Positions 11,801 through 25,400 of a stretch of 64,000 nucleotides of DNA are shown here, piece by piece. Within the stretch, counting starts at the first letter, position 1; each line of letters starts with the position of its first letter. Source of the stretch: Istiophorus platypterus (taxonomy: Eukaryota > Chordata > Actinopteri > Istiophoriformes > Istiophoridae). The notes under the pieces are model-generated. The model had not been told where the DNA came from and did no database searches. It saw only the letters and a program-made list of their open reading frames with translations. A program made the position numbers and the translations under genes. The DNA lies in assembly GCA_016859345.1 (NCBI GenBank), contig CM029121.1:1831329-1895328 (forward strand). The letters run 5' to 3'.

Positions 11801-13405
11801 GTCACAACGCTACTGTTACTATACATCGGTTGTCTGTTATAATGGAGAATATTTATACTGTCTGAAAGGGACCAATCACAAACATTTTATGAAAAGCAAA
11901 TGCTGTACTTATTAAGCAACACATTGCATCTATAACAAAAACAATGGAAATAAACATTTAATCTTAATAATGCCTTTTGAATGGGTCTGGAATTTCTTTC
12001 GTTAATATTTAGCGTGCTTAGTACAAAGGGGTCAGTTTCTGTTCCTGAATCCTTTGACCACATCTATATCCACAAACCCAAAGGCACACATTAGTCACTG
12101 CTTCCCTTTCTCATTTTAATTTCCTTCCCATCAACATCACAACCCTGTGGTCACAGGGACTTTATATTGTTTCAAATTTAAAATCATTTTAAGAAAATAA
12201 AGAAAGTTTTTATTTTATGTTACTTCTTTTATACTACATCACAGTTGGAATTGCTGTTATGATGTTATTTCACTAGATATATTTAACAAATAAATTGACT
12301 ATTTGCTTTGCAGATTAAAATTTTATATATTGTGTAGTCATATTATAAAACATGGTGCATTACTATATGTAATCTACCTTCAAAGAATAAAATTACTCCA
12401 TTTTGACAAGCTTTAACATGCTAAAATATAGCTTAGAGGTAATGCATCAGCATTTCTAGTCCAAAACTAAAATAAATTTTTGAGTATATACAGTATAACA
12501 ACTGCTCTCTGCATAATCTGTGCTTTTTTTTTTTTAAAAACTGCAACAATTTGTGTTTTAACAAGAGATGGGGGCAGTAAAATGGGCATGATAACAAACT
12601 ATTGTCTATTTACACATCCAGCAGACATGGAGCAACACTTGCATTCATTTGGACTCAAATTTACACTGCTTTTAGCTCTGTATTGGTCTTCACCAATGGA
12701 AAAAAAATTATCTGTCTGAGATGTTCACTAGATGCTAACCTTGTCTGTGTGCTGTTTGTAGGTAGTTATAATGAGTTTATCAAAGCTTTTTCACTAAAAA
12801 AAAGCTATTTGCTGCTGCTGGAAACGAGAGTGATGAGAGTGGCCAGAGTGAACTCAAACAGTAAAGCTGCTGGCCATGAAACAGTTAGTTTAAAGATGCT
12901 AAAAGGTCCCGTAGAGCAGAGTTAGGTGAAAATTTCTGTGTTAGTCACTAAGATTGACACCTTCTACATTGCACACTATGAATCCAGGCAGTTTGCTTAT
13001 TGGGCTATTTTTACATTTTATTTCAATAAAGAATTCGAAAAATTCTTACACCACTGACTTTAGTGCTCACTCTTCCAAAAGAGTGTTTTTTTTTTATTGT
13101 ACCCCTCTGGAGTCTTTGATCCTTGCTCAAGCATCATCCGTCAGTATCTATATTGCCTTCATTTCATTTCATCATGGAAAAATTCTCAGCGTTTCTACAA
13201 TTCCAACTGTAAGGAGGAAGTGACCACAGTTTGAAGGAAACATGACACACACACACACACCAAGCACACATGCACATTTACCCACTCACATGCAGAGGTT
13301 AGTGGAACTGTTAGTTTAGAGGCTGCTGCTAGAGTTAGACACACAGTCAGATTCAAACTGTGTTTGGAGACAGTTAAATTTAGCCCTGATCTTTGATCCA
13401 TCATT

Positions 13406-16400
13406 ATGCTGCATGTGATTTTTCCACTGTGTGCTCTGTTCACTGTCACTCAACAGGTAAGAAAACATTTGAAATATAGTGATTATTATCCCTTTAAAAA
13501 TGTTTTGATATCCTTTAATTTTATTGCAATGTACTATGCAATGCCCATGTCAAATGTAGATATATGTAAAAATGGTATTTAGTTTTTACATGCCATATTT
13601 ATTATTCTTGATTTCAGGCAACTTCAGGCGATAGTTGCGTGTGTGAGCTGATTAATTCTGTGCAGGCATTCCCTCATGACACACTCAACACAATTGAAGA
13701 CAATGCATCAAAATGCATTAGCAAGATCACCCCCCAGAAGGTAACTAGTCATGTTATTTTCTCAACTAGACATTAAAGGACAGATCCTCCCTATTCAGCT
13801 GTAAAACTGACTCGACCTAGACTTTTTTGTGTGTAGTCATGCCAACAGAGCCCTGACTGATGTTTAAACAAAGGGTCTACCTGATTTCCCTGCAGACTTT
13901 GGATCTGGAGAGTCTGCTGCTGGGTTTGGGGCGACGTCTACCCCAGCTGCAGCAGGACGTGTCAGTGCTAGAGAAGGAGGATGACGGAGATCTTTATGGA
14001 GTTCTCAGCCTGCAGGTGATAGAGAACGAATTGACTGAGATCAAACAGCTCATGTACAAGCTCAACAGCACAACCCTGGGACACCAGCACCTCATTACTG
14101 ACACCGCTGAACAGGTAGATTCACAAAGAGACCCTGCTCAGCGCTGATATTACTCATGAACTAACTGTTAACTTTAGAAGCATCCCTCATCTGGTAGCTA
14201 TATTAACCACTTACTTGCACAGGGCTGATAAAAATATTCTTTCCTCTTCAATGTGAAGTCAGTCCCTTTTCTCTGACGACAGACAATGATGGCTGCTGTG
14301 CTCTGTCTCTCAGCTGGAGAACCTGAAAGCAGAGATGCAGGAACTGGAAGTGCATGACACCATGCAGGTGGTGAAGAGACAACAAGCCAACCAGCGTCTG
14401 AAGAGAGAGCTGAACCAGTGCAGGAATGGACTTCAGTCCACTGTCCAACCCACTCAGCCCCAACATGGTAAGTCTCAAAATCAATCATTGGTAACTTTTC
14501 AAGGTTTTAATAGCATTTGGGCTGAGGGAATGTTTTATTCCAGGTGAAGATGCTTTATGCCAGGCCCTCAAGTCTGGTGATTGTAGCTGGGGGGCTATGT
14601 AGACTGTGAAAATGGATGTTTCTCTTTAATGGCTAGGCTGCAACAGTGGGGTCATTTTACAAGTAAATATAGTGGAAATGACAGCACAGTCGTTGTCTTT
14701 AACTGATGCGTGTGGTCAGACAACGTCATGGTTATAAAGTCATGATTTTGGCAGCAGAGCATTAACTTGGAAATGTCTTGGAAGTGACTTCTGGTTAACA
14801 TGTCGTCTTAATGGGCCACATTTCAGTCACTATTTCATATTTGTTCCATTCTTTGACAACGGAAACACAAAAAAATGTAAATGAGAGCAACTTTATTGTG
14901 ATTCAGCCCTATTAAAATATTGCATGTGAGCACAGACAGTAAGAGAGAAGCAAACAGATAAAGGGTGGTCCAGCCATATTTTGACCTAGTCTTGTCGTAA
15001 CAGTGTGTGCAGTGCTGCACTTATTTATTATCCGTACATTTGCACAGTTTCTTTCTCTCTGATTCTTTTCACCTTCCCTTCTCAGGTAACTGTCCACACG
15101 GTCAGTTTATGAACATCAGCGGGCCCAGGGTGTACACAGCAGGAGAGTATCCTGGCTCCTATAAATATGGAGTCTGGGGTCGGGATCCCAAACCAGAGGC
15201 AGGGAAGGAGAGTTGGTATTGGCTGGTAATGTTGACCTCCAGCAATGTATACTCCAACTATGTCCGGCGCTACTCCAGCCTGAGCTCTCTTATTGTTGGC
15301 GTGAGCATCCCAGGTAAAGAACTGTAGTTTCTAGTTGTAATATCAGAAAATGTACTTCCTTTCAGTTCAGAAATTACTTCTGATGGACAAGAGCACACAT
15401 TGAAGCCTTACTGGTGAATAACTTGGATCATGTTGAAATAGAAAGGTTTGAGGGGGGCAGATTTTCTATTCTCCTTATCAATTGTACACAAAAGTTGGGA
15501 CAAATAGGACCAAAGTGATGAGGTGCATTAATAAAGTCAACTAATTGACCCTGGTCATTTCCAGTGACTTCAGCTGGCAGAAGTGAAGTACTTATTTTGT
15601 CACTTTGTTTATGGGGTAAGAAGACTGTTGCAAGCCATAAAGTTGTGGCAAAAAATGCACATCTAGGGCTAAATAATATAATCTTGGCAGCAGGGCGGCA
15701 TACGTCAGTCAAAATAACTTAAAGTGTATTTTTAAGACAACAGTTGAGTTTTATGGTACAGAGGAATAAGCTAATTGGGTTTTGGATACATACTATAGAT
15801 AATACTTGTTAATGGGACCAATTCGTTGTTGGTTTTGTCTTTTAATGGCATTTGTTGAGTTTTCCTTGAAAAAGTAAGGTACCCATATATACTATTGATT
15901 ATGTTCTCTAATGTTAACACAGAATAACTGTACTTAATCATGATTACCTCCATTCCTTCTCCTCCTCTTCCCTCTTCTTTTCTTCAAGGCAATGTCCAGA
16001 TCCACTCCTCTAACCCAACCACCAACACCATTCAGGGTCCAAATGTTGTTCTGTATGGTGAGGCCTTATACTACAACTGTTACAACAAACATGCTGTTTG
16101 TCGATTCAACCTCAGCACTAAAGCTATTACCACCTTACAACTACCTGAAGGCACCAGGTTTGCTTCTCTACTTTGTCTTTCAGATCACTCACAATTGAAT
16201 TAAATAAATATTTTATTGATTAATGACAAAATACCCATTTTTAATGTCTGGATTTATATAAATATGCTTCTATTTACAATGTACAGACAATGATAATTGC
16301 TGTAGTTTTCTTTTTTTTCATAGAAAGGGCAAGTAGGTGGAAATAAAAAAAGAAAACCTGTATTGTTTCAGTGGAAATAGAAAAAGATGATATATGTGTA

Positions 16401-17101
16401 AAATCCTAAATATGCAAAATCACTGTAGAACACAATGAGTCCAAGAAAATTGATATTCTATAAGTATGAAATTGAGAAGATTTTCTAGCAATAAGTAAGG
16501 GTAAAAAAAAATCAAACTTTTTCACTTTCATCAGCTCAGTGTGCCTTGTACCTACATTAAAACTCCTTTCAGTACAGATAGTACATGTATGTCAATGTTT
16601 GAGGCGCTTCTAAAAATTAAACATCAGCCACCCAGCAACATCACTTCTGTCTTCTGTTTTGTCAGATTTAACTCAAAGGGTAACTTCTGCACCCTTGATG
16701 AATGCTACCCGTACACAGACCTTGACCTGGCAACCGATGAGTCTGGGGTCTGGGTGATCTACACCACCAGCCAGGACTTTGGCAACCTGGTGCTGTCCAA
16801 GGTGGAGGAGGGTGAAGGGCTGGTGCTCGGCCAAACCTGGCACACCTCGGTCTACAAGCAGGCGGTGACCAACACCTTCATGGTCTGTGGTGTGCTCTAC
16901 GCAACACGGTACGTCAGCAAAGAAGTGGAGGAAATCTTCTATTCGTTTGACACCGTAACAGGGGTGGAGAATTTCCGTGTTGGTGTCTTCATCAGCAAGA
17001 TGGCTCCCAACATTTTGTCCCTGAATTACAGCCCTGTGGACCAGATGCTACATGCTTACTGTAACTCTTATATGGTCTCCTATAAGATTGTGTTTGGGTA
17101 A
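13406..17101 (+). CDS. Olfactomedin-4-like secreted glycoprotein (gene B), complete, 7 exons
   Basis: Exons: 13406-13456, 13618-13740, 13896-14114, 14314-14467, 15086-15313, 15989-16157 and 16666-17101. All are GT-AG, and the phases join to 459 codons plus stop. Residues 1-17 form a signal peptide (MLHVIFPLCALFTV core). Cys-containing segments and a coiled-coil type region follow to about 182. The olfactomedin domain runs from about 183 to 459, with GEALYYNCY, TDESGVWVIY and MVCGVLYATR (387-396). Cys185 and Cys389 are the predicted disulfide pair. N-glycosylation sequons include NAS, NST, NIS and NLS. It is clearly paralogous to gene A, and the first four introns match in phase. The domain here is interrupted by two further introns (after residues 258 and 314) that gene A lacks. 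The family is secreted. The specific role of this copy is unknown. The open frame beginning at 16541 starts in an intron and is not a separate gene. Confidence 0.92.
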
Positions 17102-17189
17102 ATGGATAATCCTGACATTTTCCATAAAAACCAGTAATTATATAATGATTCTAGTGAAAGTGAATAGCACCAACAAACAAATGATAGTC

Positions 17190-17195
17190 AATAAA
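17190..17195 (+). promoter_or_regulatory. Candidate polyadenylation signal
   Basis: AATAAA about 90 bp after the stop codon of olfactomedin-like gene B, a usual spacing for a short 3' UTR. No transcript evidence is available. Confidence 0.5.
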
Positions 17196-17549
17196 AAAGG
17201 CTTGAGAAACTGACTTAACTGTAATGATGAATTCATCACAATGTACCTTTATATTCTACTAATCCCATCAGTACAAAAACATATCATTATACTCTTTTAC
17301 TACTGTTTACATTCACTTCATTGTGTTTCTTCTACACTGTTTTTGTTTGAACTAGTGCCAAATCTACTAAAGCTCAACAACTCTGTTTCACTTCAAAAGC
17401 CTACTGGGTCATTGCTCCTAAGATGCTGGAGTTATTTTAGTGTAAACATCTGTGTAGAAAGTGAAAGTCACCGGCAGTGTCACTGGCAATAGCTTAAAGG
17501 TGACCTATTATGCTTTTATGCTTTTTTTATGCTCTTCCTTATCTCATGC

Positions 17550-17550
<1 letters not shown>

Positions 17551-17615
<65 letters not shown>

Positions 17616-17629
17616 TATAATCTTTTTTA

Positions 17630-17689
<60 letters not shown>

Positions 17690-17700
17690 ATATATATAAG
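17551..17700. repeat. (TA)n microsatellite, two blocks
   Basis: Two TA blocks (about 17552-17619 and 17637-17700) are separated by a T-rich spacer. The tract can pair with itself. It lies 450 bp beyond the end of olfactomedin-like gene B. Confidence 0.95.
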
Positions 17701-20700
17701 TAGTATGATGTGTGATGTGCTGACATCAGCTCAGCATTCATTTAGCAGTCATTGGCTCCAGCATAGCACACCAACAAAATACAGTTAATGTATTAATGTT
17801 AATATTCTCCAGCATACCAATAACCAGTGGTGAAGGATTACTATATTATTCTACTGTTGTGACAATGGAATAACATTTTACTAGAAACGTTAGCCTTTGC
17901 CTTTCCTGTAAGCAGTCTCCACTTCAGTCTGCACTTTAGTACATTATGGAATATAGGCATAAATCCTATATTTAACACAAATTGTGATTGAAAGACTAAA
18001 TCCACCATTATGTCATTATGTGAGATGCAAAGGGCTATATAAATCCTCTTCAAACCCCTGCCCCAACAGATGGACACCAGCTGTAAGCAAAAGACACTTT
18101 CAGGAAAGCAGTGAAGCACATTTTATGTTCTTATACCTTCAAAGACATTCAAATACTTTACCATTTCCCTGTAAGGTGCATTATGAAGTCCCAGCCACCA
18201 ATGCAATCCATATAATTGCAGTGTGTCTCCATGAGATGGGACAAATAAGCACATAAACCAGTGCTGAAAAGCCCACAACACACAACAGTTATATTTTTGT
18301 GCATGTTTCCCAGACTTATGGTAGTTGCTGGAACTTCAACAATGTTAACAGTCTCTCGAGTTATCATTTACATATTTTTTAACTGCAAACACAGGGATTT
18401 ACCATCATATTTAGCTGTAAATACTTTGAAGTAATAACAACAAAAAGAAAACAGTATTCAATATAAACAGTGGTAGCACTTTAAAAATCCGACTTATCCT
18501 GGAAAAGCTGGAAACTTCTATACAATTTTCCTGTCTTAGAAACACGGAACATGAGAGGAGTAGTACAATGTCCTGAAAAGCATTGTGTTGTCTTGGAAAA
18601 TGCTTTTGCCATTCTCGTCTTTTCCTTTTGATGAGAGAGAACTGTAGGATCTCTGCAACGGTTGATAGCTGAAACTAGCACCATGTTCAAGGACCAGATT
18701 AAATTAGATTGGCAAGGCTGAGAGATTTTTCAGACAATATAAGGATTATAAAATAATGAATTGCTGCAGCAAGCTGCAAATAAAACTGTAGGAATGTTCT
18801 ATCATTCCAAATGCTTTATAAATTCCACAATGCCCGGGAGTCCACTTCACTTCCGTTTTCATTTTTATGGACTTTTTTTCTATCTTTGCTAACTTTACCT
18901 CTAGTTTAGGCTATCACATTGAGTTGAAAATATGTTTAAAAAAATGTGACTGTTTTCTATTTTTCATGGGGTTATACCTATTTTTACTTATAACAAACCC
19001 TGCAACCCAAGTCAGTGTCTGTTCGTTGGGACAAGGCATCCTCGCAGCCTGTGAGGATTACACTGATGGGCCGTTATTGGTGAATAATGACATACATCCT
19101 TCTTTCTTACTCCTGTGATGGGTCTGCACCATTGCCTCTATGTCTACATATAACCAGTTAAAAAAACATCCATCAAATCTCAAATTTCTTATATTGACTT
19201 AACAACAAAGGGCAATGCGAACAGTTGTGGTGTGATCATAGAAACGTTCACAGAGAAATTATCAAAGTGTGTTATGGTGCCTAATGAGCCCATACCAGCG
19301 GAACGCTGGATCGCTAATGTGACAATGCAGAAGAAATGGCTCGGGAGTGGGCAGGGACAAATTGGTTAGCGCTAGGAACAAAGTTAAACAGATAAAGCAC
19401 AACTGGATCGGGTCAGGGATAGGATCAGGGTCAAGGTAAGGGGAAACTCATATCAATTTGGAAACAGACTTCATGTACCCCGGAATCTACTTCTGAGCCT
19501 CGGAGTATAGCAACAACCAAAAACACTGGGGCCACACAAGGTCGCTGATCCAATGATGGTGAGACCATCAGGAGAACCCGAACTTTTTCCAAGTGGTTCT
19601 CTACACCAAATAGGACCCATTTGAAAAAAAGAATAGATTTGTAGTGGTGATCAGCCCAGTCAAGCAGGCTGTGTGGTCACTGAGGTTCTGTGTTCCATCA
19701 TCTTCCTCATGTCCGATTCCCTCCCCGCCAAACTATTCAGTCCTGGGCCATGTCTCCAAACACCTGTTTACGATTTATGTGTTTATATTTCTATCATTAT
19801 TTAAACTCTGAAGTAGTCAGCAGTTGACTGTTACTGACCCACTTTACATGAATAACACATTAAAAAACAAAAAAAAACATTAAGCTGTTGTTAAATAGCC
19901 CAGAGGAAAGATGTTTAAATCCAGAATAATCCAAATGCTTCATTTAGTTGTGCATCTAGCAGCAGAAGCTCTGCAGACAACAGAGAGAAGTAGACAACAG
20001 AGTGATTTCAGGACCACAGCTCCCAGTGAGTCCAGTGCAAACAACAGTAAAGGTTTATGGAATAGCCCAAATGTGTTGACTTGTGATATAGTCATATTTT
20101 GAGATTGTAGATTATTTACTATTTTAGTTGTGGATTGTAATATGAAAAGATGTTTCAAATAGAGTTTTCTGTAAGAACTACGGTGATAAAACAACACAGA
20201 ATCTGTAACTGAAATGTCTAAACAACAAGTAAACTATAACATAATAAAGATATAAAAATACAATTCATGTGCAGGTGTTCCTATTTCATTTATTCTACAA
20301 ATCATCAATGTTAATTTAACTTCACATGACACGATTGCTAAATGACTGTAAAGTGGCACACAGACCCTGATAATATTTCCAGATGGGTTTCAGTAGGCCA
20401 GAAAAGTTGTGGTCATTGCTAAAACGGTTGTTCATGCTGTGTCTGGACATTTTAACAATCTGTGCTTTTTTACAAGTAAATGAGTGATTGTTTCAGAATG
20501 GCCGTCAAAATCTGAGTCATTGTGGGAAGGGGAGGCAGGATGTCAGGAGGTGGAGCTCAGAACCAGTGGGCTCTTGCCCAAATTAAAACAACTTCAAATA
20601 TGATTAGAAAAACTGGTTTCAGGTGCACTTGGTCCATGGAGATATCCACAGGCAATAGGCAGATTTGAATGCTTTGCAGTAGCCATAAAGCAGCCGTAGT

Positions 20701-21322
20701 AAACTGAGGCAAATCACTGCTGCAGCGATGTATCTGGCTGGTATTAGGGCCATTAACAAGTCAGTGATTCATTATCTACTTCATCAATGCAATGTACAAT
20801 TCTAAACTTGAGTTGTAGGATATAATGGGCTAACTTAATGTATAACATTTTACATTTTACCCTAGTTCTGCTCTCTGTTAAAATGCAAAAGGTGGGAGCT
20901 GCTGTAGGTAAGTGAAAAATGATGTATTCTGTTATGTGACACGCCCTATTGAGTCCGACACAAAATCAGACCTTGTGATTATGTTTAAAAAAAAATGCGA
21001 GGTAAAGTGGAAATTAAATATATATATCCACGATGGGAAAAAATTAAACCACTCAAAAAAGGCGAAGGCCTCCATTTCTTTTCTCCTGCCTCGTGACCTC
21101 ACTGGTCATCTATACATTTTTAATAAGGCCAAATTCATAATAAAGTTGTTCCCATTGACATATCTGCACAATGAGAAATTTTCTTGTGATTTAATGGCAG
21201 CTCAGACATCAAAATGTTATTCCCAAAGTATTGTACCACTTTGGTACACACCCATTTCATTGTATTTCTTACATGTATTACTAGCTGTCATCTTGTAGCC
21301 TGTGGATGAAAATGCACACTTT
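17701..21322. other. Intergenic, no gene recognised
   Basis: No exon of a known family is visible on either strand. The segment contains the unassigned interspersed repeat at about 20120-20330, listed separately. Confidence 0.55.
20120..20330 (+). repeat. Unassigned interspersed repeat, copy 1
   Basis: It shares order and wording with 34310-34510: GTTGTGGATTGTAATATGAAAAG versus GTTGTGAATTGTAATATAAAAG (compare the first 18 bases), then AGAATCTGTAACTGA versus AGAATCTATAACTGA. Both end with a TTCTACAAATCATC/TTCTACAGATTATC block and TTAATTTAAC. The copies are strongly diverged. No coding potential is seen, and I do not recognise the family. Confidence 0.6.
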
Positions 21323-22123
21323 TCACAACTTCACAGCTAAGTTAAAAAACTTGCCAAAACATGATGCATATAAAGGTTGAGAAAACCTTTCCTCTTCGCA
21401 TCTACAACAATTACTTGACATTTTGGTAATTGTAAAAGAATGTAATACTAATGTTTCTAGCATGGATTTGCTGTCTACTGCAATGGAAATCTGGTTAAGA
21501 AGATGTGGTGATTTCAGTAGGTGGCGTACCTCCCACCGTGATTCCCTGGGAACCTGGAATCGATGCCAGCATGCCCACTGAAACTGCTGGCTGAAAGGTC
21601 TGTACTGTGATAGTATCAACCCAGTTGCTATCATTTTGAGCTCAATCAATTTAAAGGTGCATTGAGACAACTCTAAACTCATCAGACCCTCGTCTGAACA
21701 GATCTGGACAAAACTGACATTGACCAACTGGAAGCTAAGGTTATTGGGCACTGACTGTAAAATAAAAACAAGGACAAATAAACACACTAAGATAAGAAGA
21801 CCAAAACTCTGAAAAACTATGAACACAATTTGAAACATTTTTCCTTTGGTTAAAAGAGTCCTTATTTGCAAATGTGATGCTTTGGTTTGCTGTTCATTAG
21901 GGAAACTAAGTCTACATTTTTTTGTGTTACTCCTGGTGTGTTTATGGATAAAACACTCAGCCAGACCTAGAGTGACTCTCAGACGGTGTCTCTCAGTACA
22001 GAGTAAGTCAGATATCTGTGTGACAGCTGCAGTTTTCTGTGCAGGTAAGCGAAAGTCTGGAGAACAGGACGGAGTAGAAAGAAAAGAAATGGGGCCCTTT
22101 GTTTGTCTCTTTATTGTGTACAC
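21323..22123 (-). other. Unassigned 266-codon open frame
   Basis: This is the longest uninterrupted frame in the window that is neither microsatellite nor a recognised exon. Around residues 95-125 it contains one strongly hydrophobic stretch (IVFIVFQSFGLLILVCLFVL) that could span a membrane. No domain or family is recognised, no paralogue is seen in the window, and the composition looks like ordinary non-coding DNA. It could be a chance frame or part of an unannotated transcript. I would not call it a gene without expression or conservation data. Confidence 0.2.
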
Positions 22124-25100
22124 AAGAACTTTTTCACTTTTATTTCATAAAATAATTCTTTTCACGCACTGATGTGACCAGATAACTCAGAGAAATCAGG
22201 TTACACGGGTGATTGGGAAATGCATCTATGTGTACTGCCACAGCTTGGTACGTGTGTAAACATGCATCAGGCCAGTGACTGGGTCTCTCCCGATCCCGAC
22301 TCTATTTGCGAAGCATGGTTTGCTTATTTCGTCTGTAGTACTGATCGAACATGCTGTTTCTGTCCCAGGGTCCTGATTTTTTCTGTGACAGAGCAGCCTG
22401 ACATGCATTGAGAGGATAGACATGCAGCTCTCATTTAGTCTCATCTGTACATAAGGGATGTTAACAGTACCTAACATTTAAGATAAAATAAAAAGAAACT
22501 GATGATAAAATATGAAAACATCAAACCATCGGAGATGGAAGTGCTAGCTCACTAGCGTTGATATTGTGGTAAACTGAAGTGTTAGACTTTAGGCTAGCAA
22601 TAAGCAGCTAACATATCACAACACATTAGCTAACAGATAGAGCGGTGATACAAATTAGTGTTTCTACTTTGTATCTGCTTTACCCTGTAACAGGCTTTTC
22701 TACTGGTTTACCCCAATGACTGTACATACACATGGACAATATGTCACTTCCCCTTTGGGCAGGGCCCCAATGTCATACACCTTTACACACAGTCATACAA
22801 TTGGTGTACCCCACCAAAGCTCAACCTTAGTACCCTGAAACATACCTTTACACTGACTACTCTAACAGGTGGTAGCAGCCATGCCCTAAGAAAAAGCGCC
22901 ACGCCCATCGCTTGCCTCCCTCTTTGTGTACAGTCACAGACCCCAGCGAAACCTTTCTCATCCTCTGGTGTTGCTAAAGTGTACATCTATGCAATTCCTG
23001 CTGAAGTTAATAGTTATGACTACATACGGCACAATTCTGCTGTGTCAGTGACGTCCCCTTTTGACGCACACCTGGTTGTCTAAACATGGCAGTGTGATAG
23101 GAGCAAAAAACATCCATTTTTTTAGCATGTTAACCTGGAGGTTTTTCAGCATAGCATTTTTTTTTCTTGAAAAATTCATCTGCCATGGATTTCAGGCTGA
23201 GGGTGCTCCTCTGAAGTCTAGATCTCAGTTGTGAGGTGCAAATTTGCACAGGTTATGAGGCAGTGTTTGTGCTCAGGAGCATTGCCTTTGCATGTCATTG
23301 GAAGACATTGTCTGGCTGTCTCCCATCTCCAAAACTATGTTGTCATCTCAGGTATATATCTGGTTTAATGTCTGACTTGGGTCTTGGTGCAATGATGACC
23401 TAGCCACTTAATTTCTTTTCAACCATTTGGCAGTTGAGTCTGAGTTGCTGTATACATAGACCTTTTTATCCAACACAACAACTCACTTCTTGGCTACTTC
23501 TGGTTAACATATATTAATGCTCCTGAGCAGTATCTGCAGAATTTTATGCACTACATGCACCAAAAGTTGCATAACTTAACTAAACTGCAGCACTGAGTCT
23601 AATCTGAGTCTTTTACACAACTGAATCTGGTGAGCCCCCAAAGCTCTGACTTTAGAGATGGATATGGCTGTTTTCTCTTAGGTAGGTTATACCAGTGTAA
23701 AATGGATTCTTGTCTAACTCTCAAAAACACTAGTAGAAAAGGCTCACTGTGACTCTGGTGCATGAATGAATCATGAGCCCCAAGGCCCCCAAGCAGTCTC
23801 TTTAGCATTCTTCAGTGTACTAGTTGAAGTTATGCATGTATGGGAAATGCTGAATGATAGCAGGTATGTATGAGAGTTGGTATAAGCAGCAGTCAAGTTA
23901 AGTTAAGTTTATGGGTTTGTAGTACTGAATGGTCTCAGCCGCGAGTCCATACAACTAGAGCAAGCCCAGAAAGGAAAACCTGATTCCGTCAGTTATTGCC
24001 CGCACTGCATAAAGCAAGCTTAATGTTATCACACAGTATTTAAGTGAGTTTCTCACACCATTTGAGGTTGTATATGCTTCTATTTATACAGCTGGGAGTT
24101 AGTTTGAGGACAAAAGATGGGTAGGAGTGCATCCTGGAGGCACTGAGCACTTGATTTCTATCATCACAACTAGATTAATCAGCAGGGAATATTATTTCAC
24201 TTTTTTTTTGCTAGCACTACTTTTGAGCCAGCAAAATAGAAGAAAAGAAGCACCACTGAAAATGTTGTGTTTGGTCACATGCATTATGTACAGCATATTA
24301 ATATTATATATTATACATATTAGTGCTCCTACTCAAGGGCACAAAGAATAAAAGGAGGGAATGGAAATCAACTTGAAAAGCTGGTGCACCTTATTTATTC
24401 CTGCAGATTAAGCAGAGGCAATGCATTTGAAATCTACTGTCTTGAGAAAGCAGGTGTCAAATCTGCAGCACTTTTATTAGTCACACAGGAGGATGACGGA
24501 CTATAACCAAGTCCAAAAATGGAGGGAGAACAGGAAACATAAATGAGAAGATGCATTTCAAGTTTCTTGACTAGAGTTCTCCATTTAGCCCATAACACAA
24601 GAGGGCAGCAATGCATCAACCTCTAATTTTTACCTGTCTTATTCCTATAGCTGCCACTTGCAAGTTAAACCGAGAATTTCCAGGTTCTGTTGGAAATGTA
24701 AGAAAACCTCACTTAAAATCTCATTGGTATTTGTAACTAAAAAAAACCAAAACAGAATAAGAAACAGAGCCTCTCTTATAAGTATGATGTGTGACTTGCT
24801 TTAAATTATAATATATCTGTATATGGACTGTAGTTTTTTTTTTTAAACGATCCAATATTTTTATGTTTAGTGGCAATTGACAAACACCATTTCCCTTAAG
24901 CTCCAGATGTTCAGTGGAACAAACGCCATGACTCAACAGAAAAGGTGAGTCCTTTGCTAGCTGGGAAAAGTCTGTAGTGACAGCGGAATAGAGAGGACTG
25001 GACGCTGTAGTATTTTATGAATATAGAAGAAATCAAGTTACCACGATGTAAATACCTGTGCTGCCTCATTTGCAGTGTTTTTTTGGAGCTGTAGCTTGTG

Positions 25101-25124
25101 AATATCCCTTTTTTCACCCATTAA
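22124..25124. other. Intergenic, no gene recognised
   Basis: Only short open frames without family resemblance. The right end is the downstream flank of the anoctamin gene, which is transcribed leftwards. An AATAAA on the minus strand near 24390 is far from the stop codon. Confidence 0.5.
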
Positions 25125-25400
25125 TAAAAAGCCATTTACACATTTTTGAGTACACATTTTCAGATTCTTATACACTTATAAATTCCATGTACATTTACAG
25201 ATTTGTGTACAATTTGCAAAATCTGAGCAGGCATTTTTTTTCAGATCTGTATGTGCTTTAAAACTTTTACTGTACCTTCTCAAATCTCATTACACGTGCA
25301 AAGTTTAATACATATTGAAAGATTCCTATACACATTCACAAATCTGAGTACACATTTAGAAATTGTTGAACACATTCACAAATGTGAATGCATGTGCGGA
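25125..25400. repeat. Degenerate tandem array of a 'CACATTTACAAATCTGAGTA'-like unit
   Basis: Phrases such as GAGTACACATTTTCAGATTC, CATGTACATTTACAGATTTG, CACATTCACAAATCTGAGTA and CACATTCACAAATGTGAATG recur at roughly 25-35 bp spacing. This suggests an old short-unit satellite or a decayed repeat. It lies 200-480 bp past the anoctamin stop, so it is probably in or near that gene's 3' UTR. Confidence 0.5.

Larger units (their letters stand above)
8990..13405. other. Divergent intergenic region between two olfactomedin-like genes
   Basis: This 4.4-kb region separates the start codons of the two head-to-head olfactomedin-like genes and must contain both promoters. No convincing TATA box or CpG island is visible. 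It holds two interspersed-repeat relics (about 9548-9800 and 11710-11800) and a fragment near 10320-10365 resembling the end of a Tc1-like transposase segment, also seen at 32120-32150. No other coding exon was recognised. Confidence 0.6.

Noticed and set aside
16541..17101. Separate gene starting at 16541
   Set aside because: The sequence before 16666 is intron ending in a TTTTGTCAG acceptor. From 16666 on it is the last exon of the olfactomedin gene, in exact phase.
24890..24950. Possible plus-strand exon with donor AAAAG|GTGAGT
   Set aside because: A good donor match alone. There is no matching acceptor, protein similarity or continuing frame.
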